Below are positions 44,656 through 54,094 of a stretch of DNA of 64,000 nt, piece after piece. The stretch comes from JAICNG01 sp035249985 (GTDB lineage Bacteria > Gemmatimonadota > Gemmatimonadetes > Gemmatimonadales > Gemmatimonadaceae), in assembly GCA_035249985.1 (NCBI GenBank), contig DATFFP010000030.1, forward strand, positions 1-64,000. Reading direction: 5' to 3'. Made by a program: the position numbers and the translations under genes. How positions within the stretch are numbered: the stretch's first letter is position 1; each line of letters begins with the position of its first letter. A model generated the notes under the pieces. The model was not told where the DNA came from. It saw only the letters and a program-made list of their open reading frames with translations, and did not search any database.

Positions 44656-45012
44656 ATGGCAGAGCGAGTGTACTCGGAGCAGGAAGCATCCCGCGCGCTG
44701 AGTGATCTTCCCGCATGGCGTGTCGAGCGCGGGGCCCTCAGCCGCACGTACGAGACCGATGGGTGGTCGACCACGTTGATGCTCGTGAACGCGATCGGCT
44801 TTGTCGCCGAAGCGGCCGATCATCATCCGGATCTCGAGGTCTCCTGGCCAAAGGTGGCCGTGCGCCTGTCGACGCACAGCGCCGGCGGCATCACCGACAA
44901 GGACATCACGCTCGCCCGTGAGATCGAGCGCCTTGCGCTCTGGCGGCCCGCCGCGGACAGTCCGCTCCGTGGCGTCAAGCGCCCGTTCGTGAAGCGCGAT
45001 GCCGCCCGCTGA
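44656..45012 (+). CDS. Pterin-4a-carbinolamine dehydratase
   Basis: The product is 118 aa, with GGAGAG upstream of ATG 44656, 2 bp after the QueD-like stop. The active-site signature AADHHPDL (residues 53-60) and WPKVAVRLSTHSAGGITDKDI are clear. The enzyme recycles tetrahydrobiopterin-type cofactors after aromatic amino acid hydroxylation. Its pairing with the PTPS-like gene suggests a small pterin operon. Confidence 0.93.
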   Translation: MAERVYSEQEASRALSDLPAWRVERGALSRTYETDGWSTTLMLVNAIGFVAEAADHHPDLEVSWPKVAVRLSTHSAGGITDKDITLAREIERLALWRPAADSPLRGVKRPFVKRDAAR

Positions 45013-45018
45013 CGAGGC

Positions 45019-47184
45019 CTAACGACCTGTCGCGAGGCTCAGACCGACCGAGAGTGTGCGTTCCGGCGCGGGCTCGTAATAGCGCCCGGCGGCGGCGTTG
45101 ATGACGACGGAGCCGACGTAGCGCCGGTTGAAGAGGTTTTGCACGCCCACCACGGGGACCACTGTCGTTCCCCCAATCGGGATGCGCCCGCCCAGGCGTG
45201 CGTTCGCTATCCCCCAGCCGGCGGCGCCGCTGCTGTTGGCATCATCGACGAGCACACGGCTCGACCCGATCCCTTCCGCCGTCAGGAACAGCCCACTCCA
45301 GCGCCACGTCACGCTCGCCTGAACCTGATGCAGTGGGATGCCGGGGATGCGGTTGTCATCGTATCGCTCCGTCACGGCGCCCGTGGTGACCGCGTACTCG
45401 TCGAATCGAAAATCCGAGTAGCTGTACGCCGACGCGAACGTGGCTGTGCCGGCGGTGAGCTCGAGTCCCGCCTCGAGCCCGCGTCGAATCGTCCGCCCCG
45501 CGTTGCGGAAGTATCGTCGGCCCGCGCCGCCGGGGACCTCGAAGGGGATGAGCTCATCCTGCACCCCGGTGAGAAAACCCGCGACATCATAGCGAAGACG
45601 TGTCGCGAAGATGCCCTTCACACCGACCTCGACCGTCGTAGCCGTCTGCGGCTCGAGATCGCGATTGATGCCCCCCGCACCCTCCGGCCGGTTCCCCAGC
45701 TCCGTCGCGGTTGGAGTCTCGAAGGCAGTCGAAATGTTCGCGTAGGCCGACGTGAGCGTGCCAACGCGCGCGATGACGCCCGCCATCGGGCTCCACGCGC
45801 GCAGCGTGCGTCGACCGGAGTCATCAGGATTCTGCCCTGGTCCCGCCGGAATGATGAACAGATCCTCGATGTCGAAGATCACGTAGTCCGCCCGCAGTCC
45901 GGCGTGCACGTGAACGCGCTCGCCGATGGTGAACTCGTCGCGGACGAATGGGCCAATGCTGGTGACGACCTCGCGCTGATCGAGCCGCAGCCCCCCTCGC
46001 TCGACGGTGTCGGCCCGCGGGCAGGCTGCTGTCGGCGCCGCCACGCCATTGCAGTTCTCGAAGTTCTTCCTGTCATCGTCCAGTCGCTGGACGTCAACGC
46101 CTGCGCTCAGCCGATGGCGCTTCCCAAACGGCGAGGTGGCCGACGTCATCCGTATCGAGCCCCCGAACGTCGTGCGATCGATCGCGACGACGGCGAAGGT
46201 CAGCGGATTGTCGAGGTCACGCGTGCCGCCGTAGAGCGAGGCCGTCAGCTCGCCTGCCGAGAGCGGTCGCGTCGCCGTCACCGAGAGCTGGTTTTGACTC
46301 ACTTCCTTGCGCGCACGCTTCACGACGGAGAATGCGACCGCCTGACGAGGGTCCGCCGCCATCTCGGCGGCAGTGAGCGCTCCCGGATTCTCCGCCACCG
46401 GCATCGAGAAGAGTTGGGCTTGCCACGCCAGCTCAGTCCCACTGAGGCTGTGCAGGACACGTCCGGTGGCGTGCGTAGTCTTTTGCTGTGCGTATCGACG
46501 ATAGCCATCCTGCTCGGTTCGCGTGACCAGTGCTTGATAGCGAAGCGGAATGACCGTTCCTCCCAGCCCGGCGCTCCACCGCTGTAGGTCATGGCTGCCA
46601 CTCAGTCCGCGAAGATCGACGCTCACGGGCGATACGGGCGGCGGGCTCGATCGGAAGTCGACGACTCCTCCCGCCGCATTGCCATACAGAGCAGACGCGC
46701 TGCCCCGGATTACCTCGACCGATCCGACCGATGCCAGATCGAGATAGTCCGTTGGCGTCTGGCCATCGGGAAGCGTGAGTGGAATCCCGTCGCGCAGGAT
46801 GCGCACGCTTCGCACGCCGAAGGCCGCGCGCGCGCCGAAGCCGCGCACGGCGATGCGCGGATCCTGGGTCGGGTTGTTCCGGTTGGCCACCGACACCCCA
46901 GGCACGAGCATCAGGGTTTCGTCGGCCGCGAGGTTACGCTGCCCTGGTCGAAGGCTGTCCGGCGCGATCCGCGTAATCGCGAATGGCAGCTCCAGCGGCG
47001 AGCGCGCGACATCACGCGTCACCGTGACGACGACGGGCGGCAGGGTCGTCGGGGCGACCGGCTCCTGCGCGGCCGCCGAAGCGGCGAGGAGAACGAGGAA
47101 CGAGGAACGAGGAACGAGCCTGCGCAGCCCCAGCATACCAAAGCAAGGGCGCTGCTTCCTCGTTCCTCGTTCCTCGTTCCTCAC
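45019..47184 (-). CDS. TonB-dependent receptor (siderophore/cobalamin-type)
   Basis: The product is 721 aa. The plug starts after the signal region with LPPVVVTVTRDVARSPLELPFAITRI, and contains the typical RGFGARAAFGVRSVRILRDGIPLTLPDG and GSASALYGNAAGGVV; the barrel ends in the aromatic-rich TLSVGLSLATGR. GTG 47184 overlaps the stop of the M16 gene (GTGA). An internal ATG at 47136 would skip the repeat-encoded N-terminus and still keep the signal peptide. The signal peptide VPRSSFLVLLAAS is itself encoded by GAACGAG heptamers. Confidence 0.9.
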   Translation of the reverse strand: MRNEERGTRKQRPCFGMLGLRRLVPRSSFLVLLAASAAAQEPVAPTTLPPVVVTVTRDVARSPLELPFAITRIAPDSLRPGQRNLAADETLMLVPGVSVANRNNPTQDPRIAVRGFGARAAFGVRSVRILRDGIPLTLPDGQTPTDYLDLASVGSVEVIRGSASALYGNAAGGVVDFRSSPPPVSPVSVDLRGLSGSHDLQRWSAGLGGTVIPLRYQALVTRTEQDGYRRYAQQKTTHATGRVLHSLSGTELAWQAQLFSMPVAENPGALTAAEMAADPRQAVAFSVVKRARKEVSQNQLSVTATRPLSAGELTASLYGGTRDLDNPLTFAVVAIDRTTFGGSIRMTSATSPFGKRHRLSAGVDVQRLDDDRKNFENCNGVAAPTAACPRADTVERGGLRLDQREVVTSIGPFVRDEFTIGERVHVHAGLRADYVIFDIEDLFIIPAGPGQNPDDSGRRTLRAWSPMAGVIARVGTLTSAYANISTAFETPTATELGNRPEGAGGINRDLEPQTATTVEVGVKGIFATRLRYDVAGFLTGVQDELIPFEVPGGAGRRYFRNAGRTIRRGLEAGLELTAGTATFASAYSYSDFRFDEYAVTTGAVTERYDDNRIPGIPLHQVQASVTWRWSGLFLTAEGIGSSRVLVDDANSSGAAGWGIANARLGGRIPIGGTTVVPVVGVQNLFNRRYVGSVVINAAAGRYYEPAPERTLSVGLSLATGR
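47091..47183. repeat. GAACGAG heptamer inverted repeat over the start of a TonB receptor
   Basis: The left arm is four perfect GAACGAG units (47091-47118). The right arm is the complement, three CTCGTTC units plus flanks (47154-47183). The stem is about 24 bp and the loop about 36 nt. The receptor's alternative ATG at 47136 is in the loop, and its start and signal peptide codons are in the arms. Confidence 0.9.
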
Positions 47185-48692
47185 CGCCTGACTGGCTGTC
47201 CCGTGATGTCGCGAATCGAGATCTCGCCGAGGTTGAGTGATCGCAGGCCCGCCTCGATTGCCTTCCGGTCGCCCACGACCACCACTGCGAGCTTCGAGGG
47301 ATCGACGTACCGCTCGGCCACACGCTGCACATCGGCGACCGTGACCTCCTCGATGCGCTGGACGTAAGAGTTGTAGTAGTCGAGCGGCAGACCGTAGAGA
47401 ACAACCGGAACGAGCTGATTCGCGATGTCCCCCGTGGTTTCGAATTCACCGGGCAGCTGGAGTTGCAGATAGGCCTTTGCCTTCTCCAGCTCCGTCTCCG
47501 GGACGGCCTCCCGAATGGCGCGGAGCTCCTTCATGAACTCGATCAGCGACGAATCACTCTTCGCACCGACGACTTCGGCCCGGGCCGTGAATGGTCCCGC
47601 CGAGCGACGCATGGAGAACCCCGAGCTCGCGCCATAGGTGTATCCGTGCGTTTCGCGCAGGTTCGTCATCAGGCGACTCGTGAATGCGCCGCCAAGAATC
47701 GTGTTCATCACCTGAATGGCGAAGTAATCGTCAGTCGAGCGCGGAACCCCTACCGAGCCAATGCGAACCGATGACTGAGGAGCGCCCGGCTTGTCGATGA
47801 GATAGATCGCCGTCGCGAGGCCCGCCGGCGGGTCCGTGTATCGCGGCGCCGGCACGTTCCCGGGAGCCCAGCTCCCGAAGAGTGTGCGCACCCGCCGCTC
47901 GACATCATCCGCCGTGACATCGCCGACGACGATCAGCGTCGCGTTGTTAGGCCGATAGTAGGTCTGATAGAAGCGCTGGATGTCGGCGCGGGCGATCGCG
48001 CGCGTTGATGCCTCGGTACCGGTGAGGGGCCGGCCATAGGGATGGCGCTCGCCGTAGAGAATCGACGCATACGCGCGATCGGCGATCTGAGGCGCGCGAT
48101 CCTTCAGCTGCAGCAGATCGGTCAGTCGCTCCTTCCGCAGCCGCTCGAGGTCACTGACCGGGAAAGTCGGGCGAAGCGCGACATCGGCGAACAGCGCCAT
48201 CGCGCTGTCGAGCACCGCAACCGGCGCGTGCAGCGAAACGATCGACTGATCCCACCCACTCCCAGTCCCAACCTGGACGCCGAGGAACGCTTCCTGGTCC
48301 GCGATGTCGAGCGAGCTGCGTCGTCCAGCACCTTCGTCCAGCATCGATGCCGTGAGCGTTGCCACGCCCGCCTTGTTCCCGGGATCGCCTTCGCCACCTG
48401 TCTTTACGACCAGGATCATGTCGACCAGCGGGAGCTCATGATGCTCGACGACGAGAACCTCGAGCCCGTTGTCGAGTTGGCGACGCGTCACCGGGGGCAG
48501 CGTCAGCCGACCCAGCGCCCCGATGGCCGGCGGCTTCGTTCGATCGAATGTCGGGGCCCGAGGCGTATCGACCGCCACGGCGATCGGCGGCGTGACTGGA
48601 GCCGGGACGGGCTCGGGGGTCGGCGCCTGGGCGCATGCGCCAGCAAGGCCGCCGAGGATCGCGGCCGTTAGGCAGTTACGGAATCCGGACAT
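47181..48692 (-). CDS. M16 family peptidase-like lipoprotein, probably inactive
   Basis: The product is 503 aa with a lipobox (LGGLAGAC). It has the M16 C-half signature LRETHGYTYGASSGF but the zinc motif region reads LTASMLDEGAG, lacking HxxEH, so it is likely the non-catalytic subunit. Its start overlaps the end of the active partner gene by 17 bp. Its stop overlaps the TonB receptor start (GTGA). Confidence 0.9.
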   Translation of the reverse strand: MSGFRNCLTAAILGGLAGACAQAPTPEPVPAPVTPPIAVAVDTPRAPTFDRTKPPAIGALGRLTLPPVTRRQLDNGLEVLVVEHHELPLVDMILVVKTGGEGDPGNKAGVATLTASMLDEGAGRRSSLDIADQEAFLGVQVGTGSGWDQSIVSLHAPVAVLDSAMALFADVALRPTFPVSDLERLRKERLTDLLQLKDRAPQIADRAYASILYGERHPYGRPLTGTEASTRAIARADIQRFYQTYYRPNNATLIVVGDVTADDVERRVRTLFGSWAPGNVPAPRYTDPPAGLATAIYLIDKPGAPQSSVRIGSVGVPRSTDDYFAIQVMNTILGGAFTSRLMTNLRETHGYTYGASSGFSMRRSAGPFTARAEVVGAKSDSSLIEFMKELRAIREAVPETELEKAKAYLQLQLPGEFETTGDIANQLVPVVLYGLPLDYYNSYVQRIEEVTVADVQRVAERYVDPSKLAVVVVGDRKAIEAGLRSLNLGEISIRDITGQPVRR

Positions 48693-50043
48693 CGCCCATC
48701 TCCTTCACCATGAGGTCGGGTTTCCCTTCGGGCACGATGGTCAGAACGACCTTGGGCTTGCCGAGGTAGTCTCGAACGACGCGCTGGATATCCGCCGCCG
48801 TCACCGCATCATATCGCGCAGCATCCTGGCGCACGTAGTCCGGCGTTCCCGCGTAATAATTGTAGGAGTTGAGCTGATCGGCCTTGCCGTTGACGCTGGC
48901 CAGGCGATCCAGGAATTGCGCGCGATAGCTGTTCTGTGCCCGCGCGAGCTCTCGATCCGTGACCGTCTGACTGCTCAGCTTTCTGATTTCCTCGTTGACC
49001 AGCTGAGCCATTCGCGCCGGAGTCTGTCCCGGCTTCGGCGTGACGCTCACCATGAACATGCCCTCACGCCCGCTCATCTGGAACGCGTTGACGTCCTGCG
49101 CGACCTGCATTTCATACACGAGACGCTTGTACAGCCGCGAGTTCTTGTCCCCCGCCAGCACGTAGGCCAGCAAGTCGAGCGAGGCATCGTCGGCGTGAAA
49201 GAGCTTCACGGAGGGCCACGCATAGTACAGGCGCGGCAGCTGGACCTTGTCTTCCAGCACGAGGAACGTGTCCTTCGGGATCGTGACCTCCTTGAGCGAA
49301 GGTCGCGTCGGCATCGCGGGGCCGCGTGGAATTTCGCCGAAGTAGCGCTGAACCCACACCTTCACCGAATCACGGTTGAAATCGCCCGCAATGGCCAGCG
49401 TTGCGTTGTTCGGCGCGTAGTACGTGCGGAAGAATTGGGTGACATCGTCGAGTGACGCCGCCGACAGATCGGCCATCGAGCCGATGGTCGGCCACGAGTA
49501 CGGGTGGCCGACGGGAAACACCGCGGCCAGCACCGTCTCGAACGCTCGGCCATACGGAACGTTGTCGACACGCTGGCGGCGCTCGTTTTTGACGACGTCG
49601 CGCTGCACATCGAGCTTGGCCTGATCCATCGTCGGAAGTAGCCAGCCCATCCGGTCCGCCTCGAGCCACAAGGCGAGCGGAAGCGCGTTCGACGGCATCC
49701 ACTCGAAGTAGTTCGTTCGGTCCTGGGATGTCGATCCATTGTTGTTGGCGCCGGCCGCTTCCAGCCACTGGTCGAAGGCGCCCACGGGGACGTGCTGCGA
49801 CCCCATGAACATCACGTGCTCGAAGAGGTGCGCGAACCCGGTGCGTCCGGGCTGCTCATCGGCGGACCCCACATGGTACCAGACGTTGACCGCCACCATC
49901 GGTGTGGAGCGATCCTCGTGAAGGATCACGGTCAGCCCATTGCCGAGCGTGTACCGCTCGTGCGTCAGCGACGGAATTCCCTGGGCCGCCGCCGCCGTCG
50001 CGGCAAGTGCGCACCCGGCCATGGCCAACATCGCGTATCTCAC
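48676..50043 (-). CDS. Exported M16 family zinc metallopeptidase, active subunit
   Basis: The product is 455 aa with a signal peptide (LAMAGCALAATAAAAQG). The zinc motif is HLFEH (His72, Glu75, His76), with VVKNERR downstream. The GTG start at 50043 has GGAGG upstream and overlaps the YdcF stop (GTGA). It forms a second M16 active/inactive pair, this one exported, near a TonB-dependent receptor. This suggests periplasmic degradation of a peptide taken up by that receptor, but this is inference from context. Confidence 0.93.
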   Translation of the reverse strand: MRYAMLAMAGCALAATAAAAQGIPSLTHERYTLGNGLTVILHEDRSTPMVAVNVWYHVGSADEQPGRTGFAHLFEHVMFMGSQHVPVGAFDQWLEAAGANNNGSTSQDRTNYFEWMPSNALPLALWLEADRMGWLLPTMDQAKLDVQRDVVKNERRQRVDNVPYGRAFETVLAAVFPVGHPYSWPTIGSMADLSAASLDDVTQFFRTYYAPNNATLAIAGDFNRDSVKVWVQRYFGEIPRGPAMPTRPSLKEVTIPKDTFLVLEDKVQLPRLYYAWPSVKLFHADDASLDLLAYVLAGDKNSRLYKRLVYEMQVAQDVNAFQMSGREGMFMVSVTPKPGQTPARMAQLVNEEIRKLSSQTVTDRELARAQNSYRAQFLDRLASVNGKADQLNSYNYYAGTPDYVRQDAARYDAVTAADIQRVVRDYLGKPKVVLTIVPEGKPDLMVKEMGDVRIP

Positions 50044-50645
50044 TGCGACCTCCGTTCGAAGATGTACGCGAGCGGTACCTTCACCGACTCGCTGATCATG
50101 TACTTCCAGTGCTCCTCCCGATTCGACGTAATCGGGCTCGTGCGAGTCGGCGAGGTATACGGCTCCAGTCCAAAGCGCCTTGCCAGAATAGACAGTCGAA
50201 GCATGTGAAAGGGATCACTCACGAGAATCACCGAGCTTTGCTCTCGGTCCTCCATGATCCGCGCCACCGCGCGCATCGATTCGCTCGTCGTCCGCCCTTT
50301 GATCTCGACTACGATAGCACGGTCGGGCACTCCTTTCGACATCGCGTATTTTCGCGCGACGGCTGCTTCACTGGTGGTGTCCCCTACCCCTGTCCCGCCC
50401 GTAAGGATCAGGGTTGGGGCCAAGCCGCGCTTCCACAGGGACACGGCGTGGTCTACGCGGGCCCGAAGCACCGGCGATGGCCGGCCGACGTACTGCGCCG
50501 CCCCCAATACCACGATTGCATCAGCCCGCCGAGCCTCATCACGCCGCCCGACGCGATCCACCAGTACCATCGAGATGGCCCACGCGACCAGCACGACGGC
50601 CGCGGTGGCGACCGTCATGCGGAGGTAGGAGCGCGGCTTCGGCAT
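50040..50645 (-). CDS. YdcF/DUF218 family protein with N-terminal membrane anchor
   Basis: The product is 201 aa. One hydrophobic segment (about residues 10-28) precedes a DUF218 core: ADAIVVLGAAQYVGRPSPVLRAR, LILTGGTG, and VILVSDPFHMLR. The family includes YdcF and SanA-type proteins linked to envelope or vancomycin sensitivity in enteric bacteria. The reaction is unknown. Confidence 0.88.
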   Translation of the reverse strand: MPKPRSYLRMTVATAAVVLVAWAISMVLVDRVGRRDEARRADAIVVLGAAQYVGRPSPVLRARVDHAVSLWKRGLAPTLILTGGTGVGDTTSEAAVARKYAMSKGVPDRAIVVEIKGRTTSESMRAVARIMEDREQSSVILVSDPFHMLRLSILARRFGLEPYTSPTRTSPITSNREEHWKYMISESVKVPLAYIFERRSQ

Positions 50646-50695
50646 CCGGGGAAGCTACGACGGCACGCGCACGCGGTGAAGCCTCACCTCACGAG

Positions 50696-51295
50696 CTATT
50701 CGGCGAGGCCGAGGAGTGCGAGCCAGAGCACGTCGAACGCGGCTCGCGCGTCTGCTCCACCCGTACCGGCAGGCGAGCACGCCAGGCCATCGACGAATGC
50801 CACGAGTAGATCTCCCAGCAGCACGGCCGGAACCCGCGGCCGAAGCGCCAGGAGAGAGAACAGTCGCTCCGCGCTCGCGGTCGCCGCCACGCGCCGCATT
50901 CGCATGGCCGCTGCGGTGGCCGGCCGCACACCGCCCCCGCGCCACCCAGCGAGCTCGACGAGTGCGCGGACATGTCCTCGCGCCAGCTCGGCCTCGAGCC
51001 AGCGCCACAGATCATCGATGGCACCCTGCGGCGTCGATCGCGCCAGTGCGGCCTGCTCGCGCCTCACGAGTCCCTCGGTAATCCATACGACGAGCCGGAC
51101 CAGCAGCGTGTCCTTGTCCTGGAAGTGGTAGTGAATCAGCCCCTTGCTCACGCCCGCCTCCTCGGCCACCTCCTGCATCGTCATCGCACTCGCTCCCGAG
51201 ATAGCCAGCCGCGTGGCGGCGGCCTTCAGGATCCGCTCTGTCGCGTCTGCGCGCGCGCGCGCGCCGGGAAGTGGGACCGGAGGCAGCGTTGTCAT
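50696..51295 (-). CDS. TetR family transcriptional regulator
   Basis: The product is 199 aa. The N-terminal helix-turn-helix includes RILKAAATRLAISGASAMTMQEVAEEAG and VSKGLIHYHFQDKDTLLVRL; the ligand-binding C-terminal domain is Ala/Arg-rich. It is 2 bp downstream of the nuclease gene on the same strand, so probably cotranscribed. Its target is unknown. Confidence 0.92.
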   Translation of the reverse strand: MTTLPPVPLPGARARADATERILKAAATRLAISGASAMTMQEVAEEAGVSKGLIHYHFQDKDTLLVRLVVWITEGLVRREQAALARSTPQGAIDDLWRWLEAELARGHVRALVELAGWRGGGVRPATAAAMRMRRVAATASAERLFSLLALRPRVPAVLLGDLLVAFVDGLACSPAGTGGADARAAFDVLWLALLGLAE

Positions 51296-51297
51296 CG

Positions 51298-52680
51298 TCA
51301 GCTCTGGACCGTTGTGAATTGCTCGGGACAGCTGACCCGATAGCCTCCTTCGCGCAGCCGTTCGGCCAGCGCATCCTGCGGGCCCGGCTCGCCGTGAACG
51401 AGGTAAATGTCGCGCAGCGCCGGTGACGTCGAACGAACCGTATCGAGCCAGCGAACGAGCTCGGTACGGTCGGCGTGCGCACTGTACCCGTCGAGCACCT
51501 CCACCTGGGCGCGCAGCGGGACCTCGTCACCGTGAATCGTGATCGTCGGCCGCCGCTCCACGATCCGTCGGCCAAGGGTGTGCTCAGCCTGAAAGCCGAC
51601 GATGAGAATCGTGTTTCTGGGATTCGAGGCGCCGTGCTTGAGGTGATGCACGATCCGTCCGGCTTCCGCCATCCCCGAGGGGGCAATGATCACCATGGGA
51701 CCGACGGCATTGTTCAGGGCCTTCGATTCCTCCGCCTGACGAGTATAATGGGCCTGCTGAAAGCGAAAGAGTGTCTGGACACGCTGCACGAAATCCTCGG
51801 TGCGATCGAAGACCTCCGGATGAGTCTCGAACACCGCGGTCGCCTCGATGGCCAGGGGACTGTCGATATAGATGGGAATCGCGGGAATCTCGCCGGCCAG
51901 TGCCAGCGAGTGGAGGTCGTAGACGATCTCCTGAGCACGACCCACCGCGAATGCCGGAATGAGAATGCGGCCGCCTCGTGCGGCCGTCTCGGTCACGATC
52001 CTGGCCAGCGCCTGACGGGCCGACGTGTACGGCGCATGATCCCGATCGCCATACGTCGATTCCATGATGACGACGTCGGCTCCCTGGGGAGCTTTGGGAT
52101 CCCGAATGATCGGAAGCCCGCTTCGTCCGATGTCTCCCGAGAACACGAGGCGTTGCTTTCGTCCTGCGTCCTCGACATCGAGAACGACGGACGCAGAGCC
52201 GAGGATGTGACCCGCGTCGACGAAGGTCACGCGAACGCCAGTGGTGACCTCGAATGCCTTCTCGTACGGGACGCCCGCCATGAGGTCCGCCGCGCGGGTC
52301 GCGTCGACCATCGAGTACAGGGGCGGAACGACACCCTTGCGGTGCCGGGCGAGGAACTCGGCATCCTTCTCCTGAATGTGCGCGGAGTCGGCAAGCATGA
52401 TGACGGCAAGGTCACGGGTCGCTGCCGTACACCAGATCGTTCCGCGATATCCTTCCCGCACCAGCAGTGGAATGCGCCCGGCGTGATCGATGTGTGCATG
52501 CGAGAGAACGATCGTATCGATCCGAGACACATCCAACGGCAAGCGCAGGTTCTTTTCGTGCGTCTCGTTCCGCCGCCCCTGAAAGAGACCACAATCGAGC
52601 AGGATGTGCTTTCCATTCACGTGTACGATGTGGCACGATCCGGTGACTTCGCGTGCGGCGCCGGCGAACGTGATCTCCAT
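51298..52680 (-). CDS. Beta-CASP metallo-beta-lactamase fold RNase (CPSF-like)
   Basis: The product is 460 aa. HAHIDH (61-66) is the MBL zinc motif. Beta-CASP motifs follow: the ESTYGD region, PAFAVGRAQEIVYDLHSLA, IAPSGMAEAGRIVHHLKHG and the terminal SAHAD and LVHGEP His motifs. The family cleaves RNA at 3' or 5' ends (YsgA/CPSF-73 type). It has no signal peptide. Confidence 0.92.
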   Translation of the reverse strand: MEITFAGAAREVTGSCHIVHVNGKHILLDCGLFQGRRNETHEKNLRLPLDVSRIDTIVLSHAHIDHAGRIPLLVREGYRGTIWCTAATRDLAVIMLADSAHIQEKDAEFLARHRKGVVPPLYSMVDATRAADLMAGVPYEKAFEVTTGVRVTFVDAGHILGSASVVLDVEDAGRKQRLVFSGDIGRSGLPIIRDPKAPQGADVVIMESTYGDRDHAPYTSARQALARIVTETAARGGRILIPAFAVGRAQEIVYDLHSLALAGEIPAIPIYIDSPLAIEATAVFETHPEVFDRTEDFVQRVQTLFRFQQAHYTRQAEESKALNNAVGPMVIIAPSGMAEAGRIVHHLKHGASNPRNTILIVGFQAEHTLGRRIVERRPTITIHGDEVPLRAQVEVLDGYSAHADRTELVRWLDTVRSTSPALRDIYLVHGEPGPQDALAERLREGGYRVSCPEQFTTVQS

Positions 52681-52803
52681 GCACTTCTCGGCTCGAGGAT
52701 CGGTCAGTGTGGCACTCCTGCACGGAAGTGTAAAGGCCAGCTGAAAGTAGTTTCGCGCGCATCAGCGTGATATGTTGGTCGCCGCGATCAACGGAGAAGG
52801 CGT

Positions 52804-54042
52804 ATGACCTCTGGGGCCCTCGCCACCCGATTGACTTCGACCCTCACGGCTGAACCGGATCTCGGGCGCTGGCGTGACGAAACGCCAGGGTGCGCGCATC
52901 GAAATCATCTCAACAATGCCGGCGCTGCTCTCATGCCGGCCGCGGTGCTTCGCGCGATCGATGATCACCTGAGGTTGGAAGCGCACATTGGTGGCTACGA
53001 AGCTGCGGAAGAGCGCATGGCGCAGACAGACTCCGCCTATGAGTCCATTGCCGGCCTCGTCAACGCCAACGCGCGGAATATCGCCATCACGTCGAGCTCG
53101 ACAGCGGCATTCATCCAGGCGCTGTCAACGATCGACTTCGCGCCGGGCGACGTCATCCTCACATCGCGATGCGATTACACATCGAATCAGCTTCACTACC
53201 TGTCGCTCGCCCGCCGGCACGGTGTACGTGTCTTCCGCGCGGAGGATCTCCCTGAAGGTGGCGTCGATCCCGACTCCGTAAGAGCCATCGCGCGACAAAC
53301 GCGGCCGAAACTTGTCGCCATATCATGGGTGCCGACCAACTCCGGTCTCGTGCAGGACGTCGGAAGCATCGGCGAGATCTGCGAGGACCTCGCGCTGCCG
53401 TACCTCGTCGATGCCTGTCAGGCTGCGGGGCAGCTTCCGATCGATGTGAGTCGCGTCCGGTGCGATTTCCTCTCCGCGACGGCCCGAAAGTTCCTCCGAG
53501 GCCCGCGCGGCATAGCATTCCTGTATGTGTCCGATCGAGCGTTGGCACGTGGGGACCACCCGTTGTACGTCGACATGCGGGGCGCGACATGGACGGGGCC
53601 GAATGCGCTTTCACTCGTCGACGACGCCCGTCGCTTCGAGGACTGGGAGTTTCCGTATGCGCTGGTCCTCGGATTGGGCGCGGCCGTGGAATACGCCAGC
53701 TCGATTGGCATTCCGCGCGGAGGAGGACGCGCGCTCGCACTGGCGAGCTACCTCCGGGATCGGCTCACGACGATCGACGGCGCTCGCGTGCTCGATCGTG
53801 GTCGAGAACGGTGCGCGATCGTTACCGTCGACATCCAAGGCTGGGACGCAACACACATCGTCGCCGAGTTGCGACGCAGACACATCAACAGCTCGGCGTC
53901 GCTCGCGTGGTACGCGCTGATCGACATGGCTGAAAAGCACGCGGAGTCAGCGGTGCGCTTGTCTCCGCACTACTACAACACGCTCGAGGAGGTCGACGCT
54001 GCCGTCGAAGCGCTTCGCGAAATCGCCGCCGCACGGAGCTGA
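52804..54042 (+). CDS. Class V aminotransferase (EgtE/cysteine-desulfurase-like fold)
   Basis: The product is 412 aa. PLP contacts are visible: STAAFIQAL, VDACQAAGQLPID (Asp203, Gln206) and SATARKFLRGPRG with the PLP Lys229. The N-terminal HLNNAGAALMP resembles ergothioneine-type C-S lyases and isopenicillin N epimerase-like proteins rather than IscS, which has an active Cys loop not seen here. Substrate unknown. It is followed by a GNAT gene whose frame starts at its stop. Confidence 0.88.
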   Translation: MTSGALATRLTSTLTAEPDLGRWRDETPGCAHRNHLNNAGAALMPAAVLRAIDDHLRLEAHIGGYEAAEERMAQTDSAYESIAGLVNANARNIAITSSSTAAFIQALSTIDFAPGDVILTSRCDYTSNQLHYLSLARRHGVRVFRAEDLPEGGVDPDSVRAIARQTRPKLVAISWVPTNSGLVQDVGSIGEICEDLALPYLVDACQAAGQLPIDVSRVRCDFLSATARKFLRGPRGIAFLYVSDRALARGDHPLYVDMRGATWTGPNALSLVDDARRFEDWEFPYALVLGLGAAVEYASSIGIPRGGGRALALASYLRDRLTTIDGARVLDRGRERCAIVTVDIQGWDATHIVAELRRRHINSSASLAWYALIDMAEKHAESAVRLSPHYYNTLEEVDAAVEALREIAAARS

Positions 54043-54094
54043 GCTTCGCCTCGCTTTTCGTCCGCTCACCGTCGACCGCTGGCCAGACCTCGAG

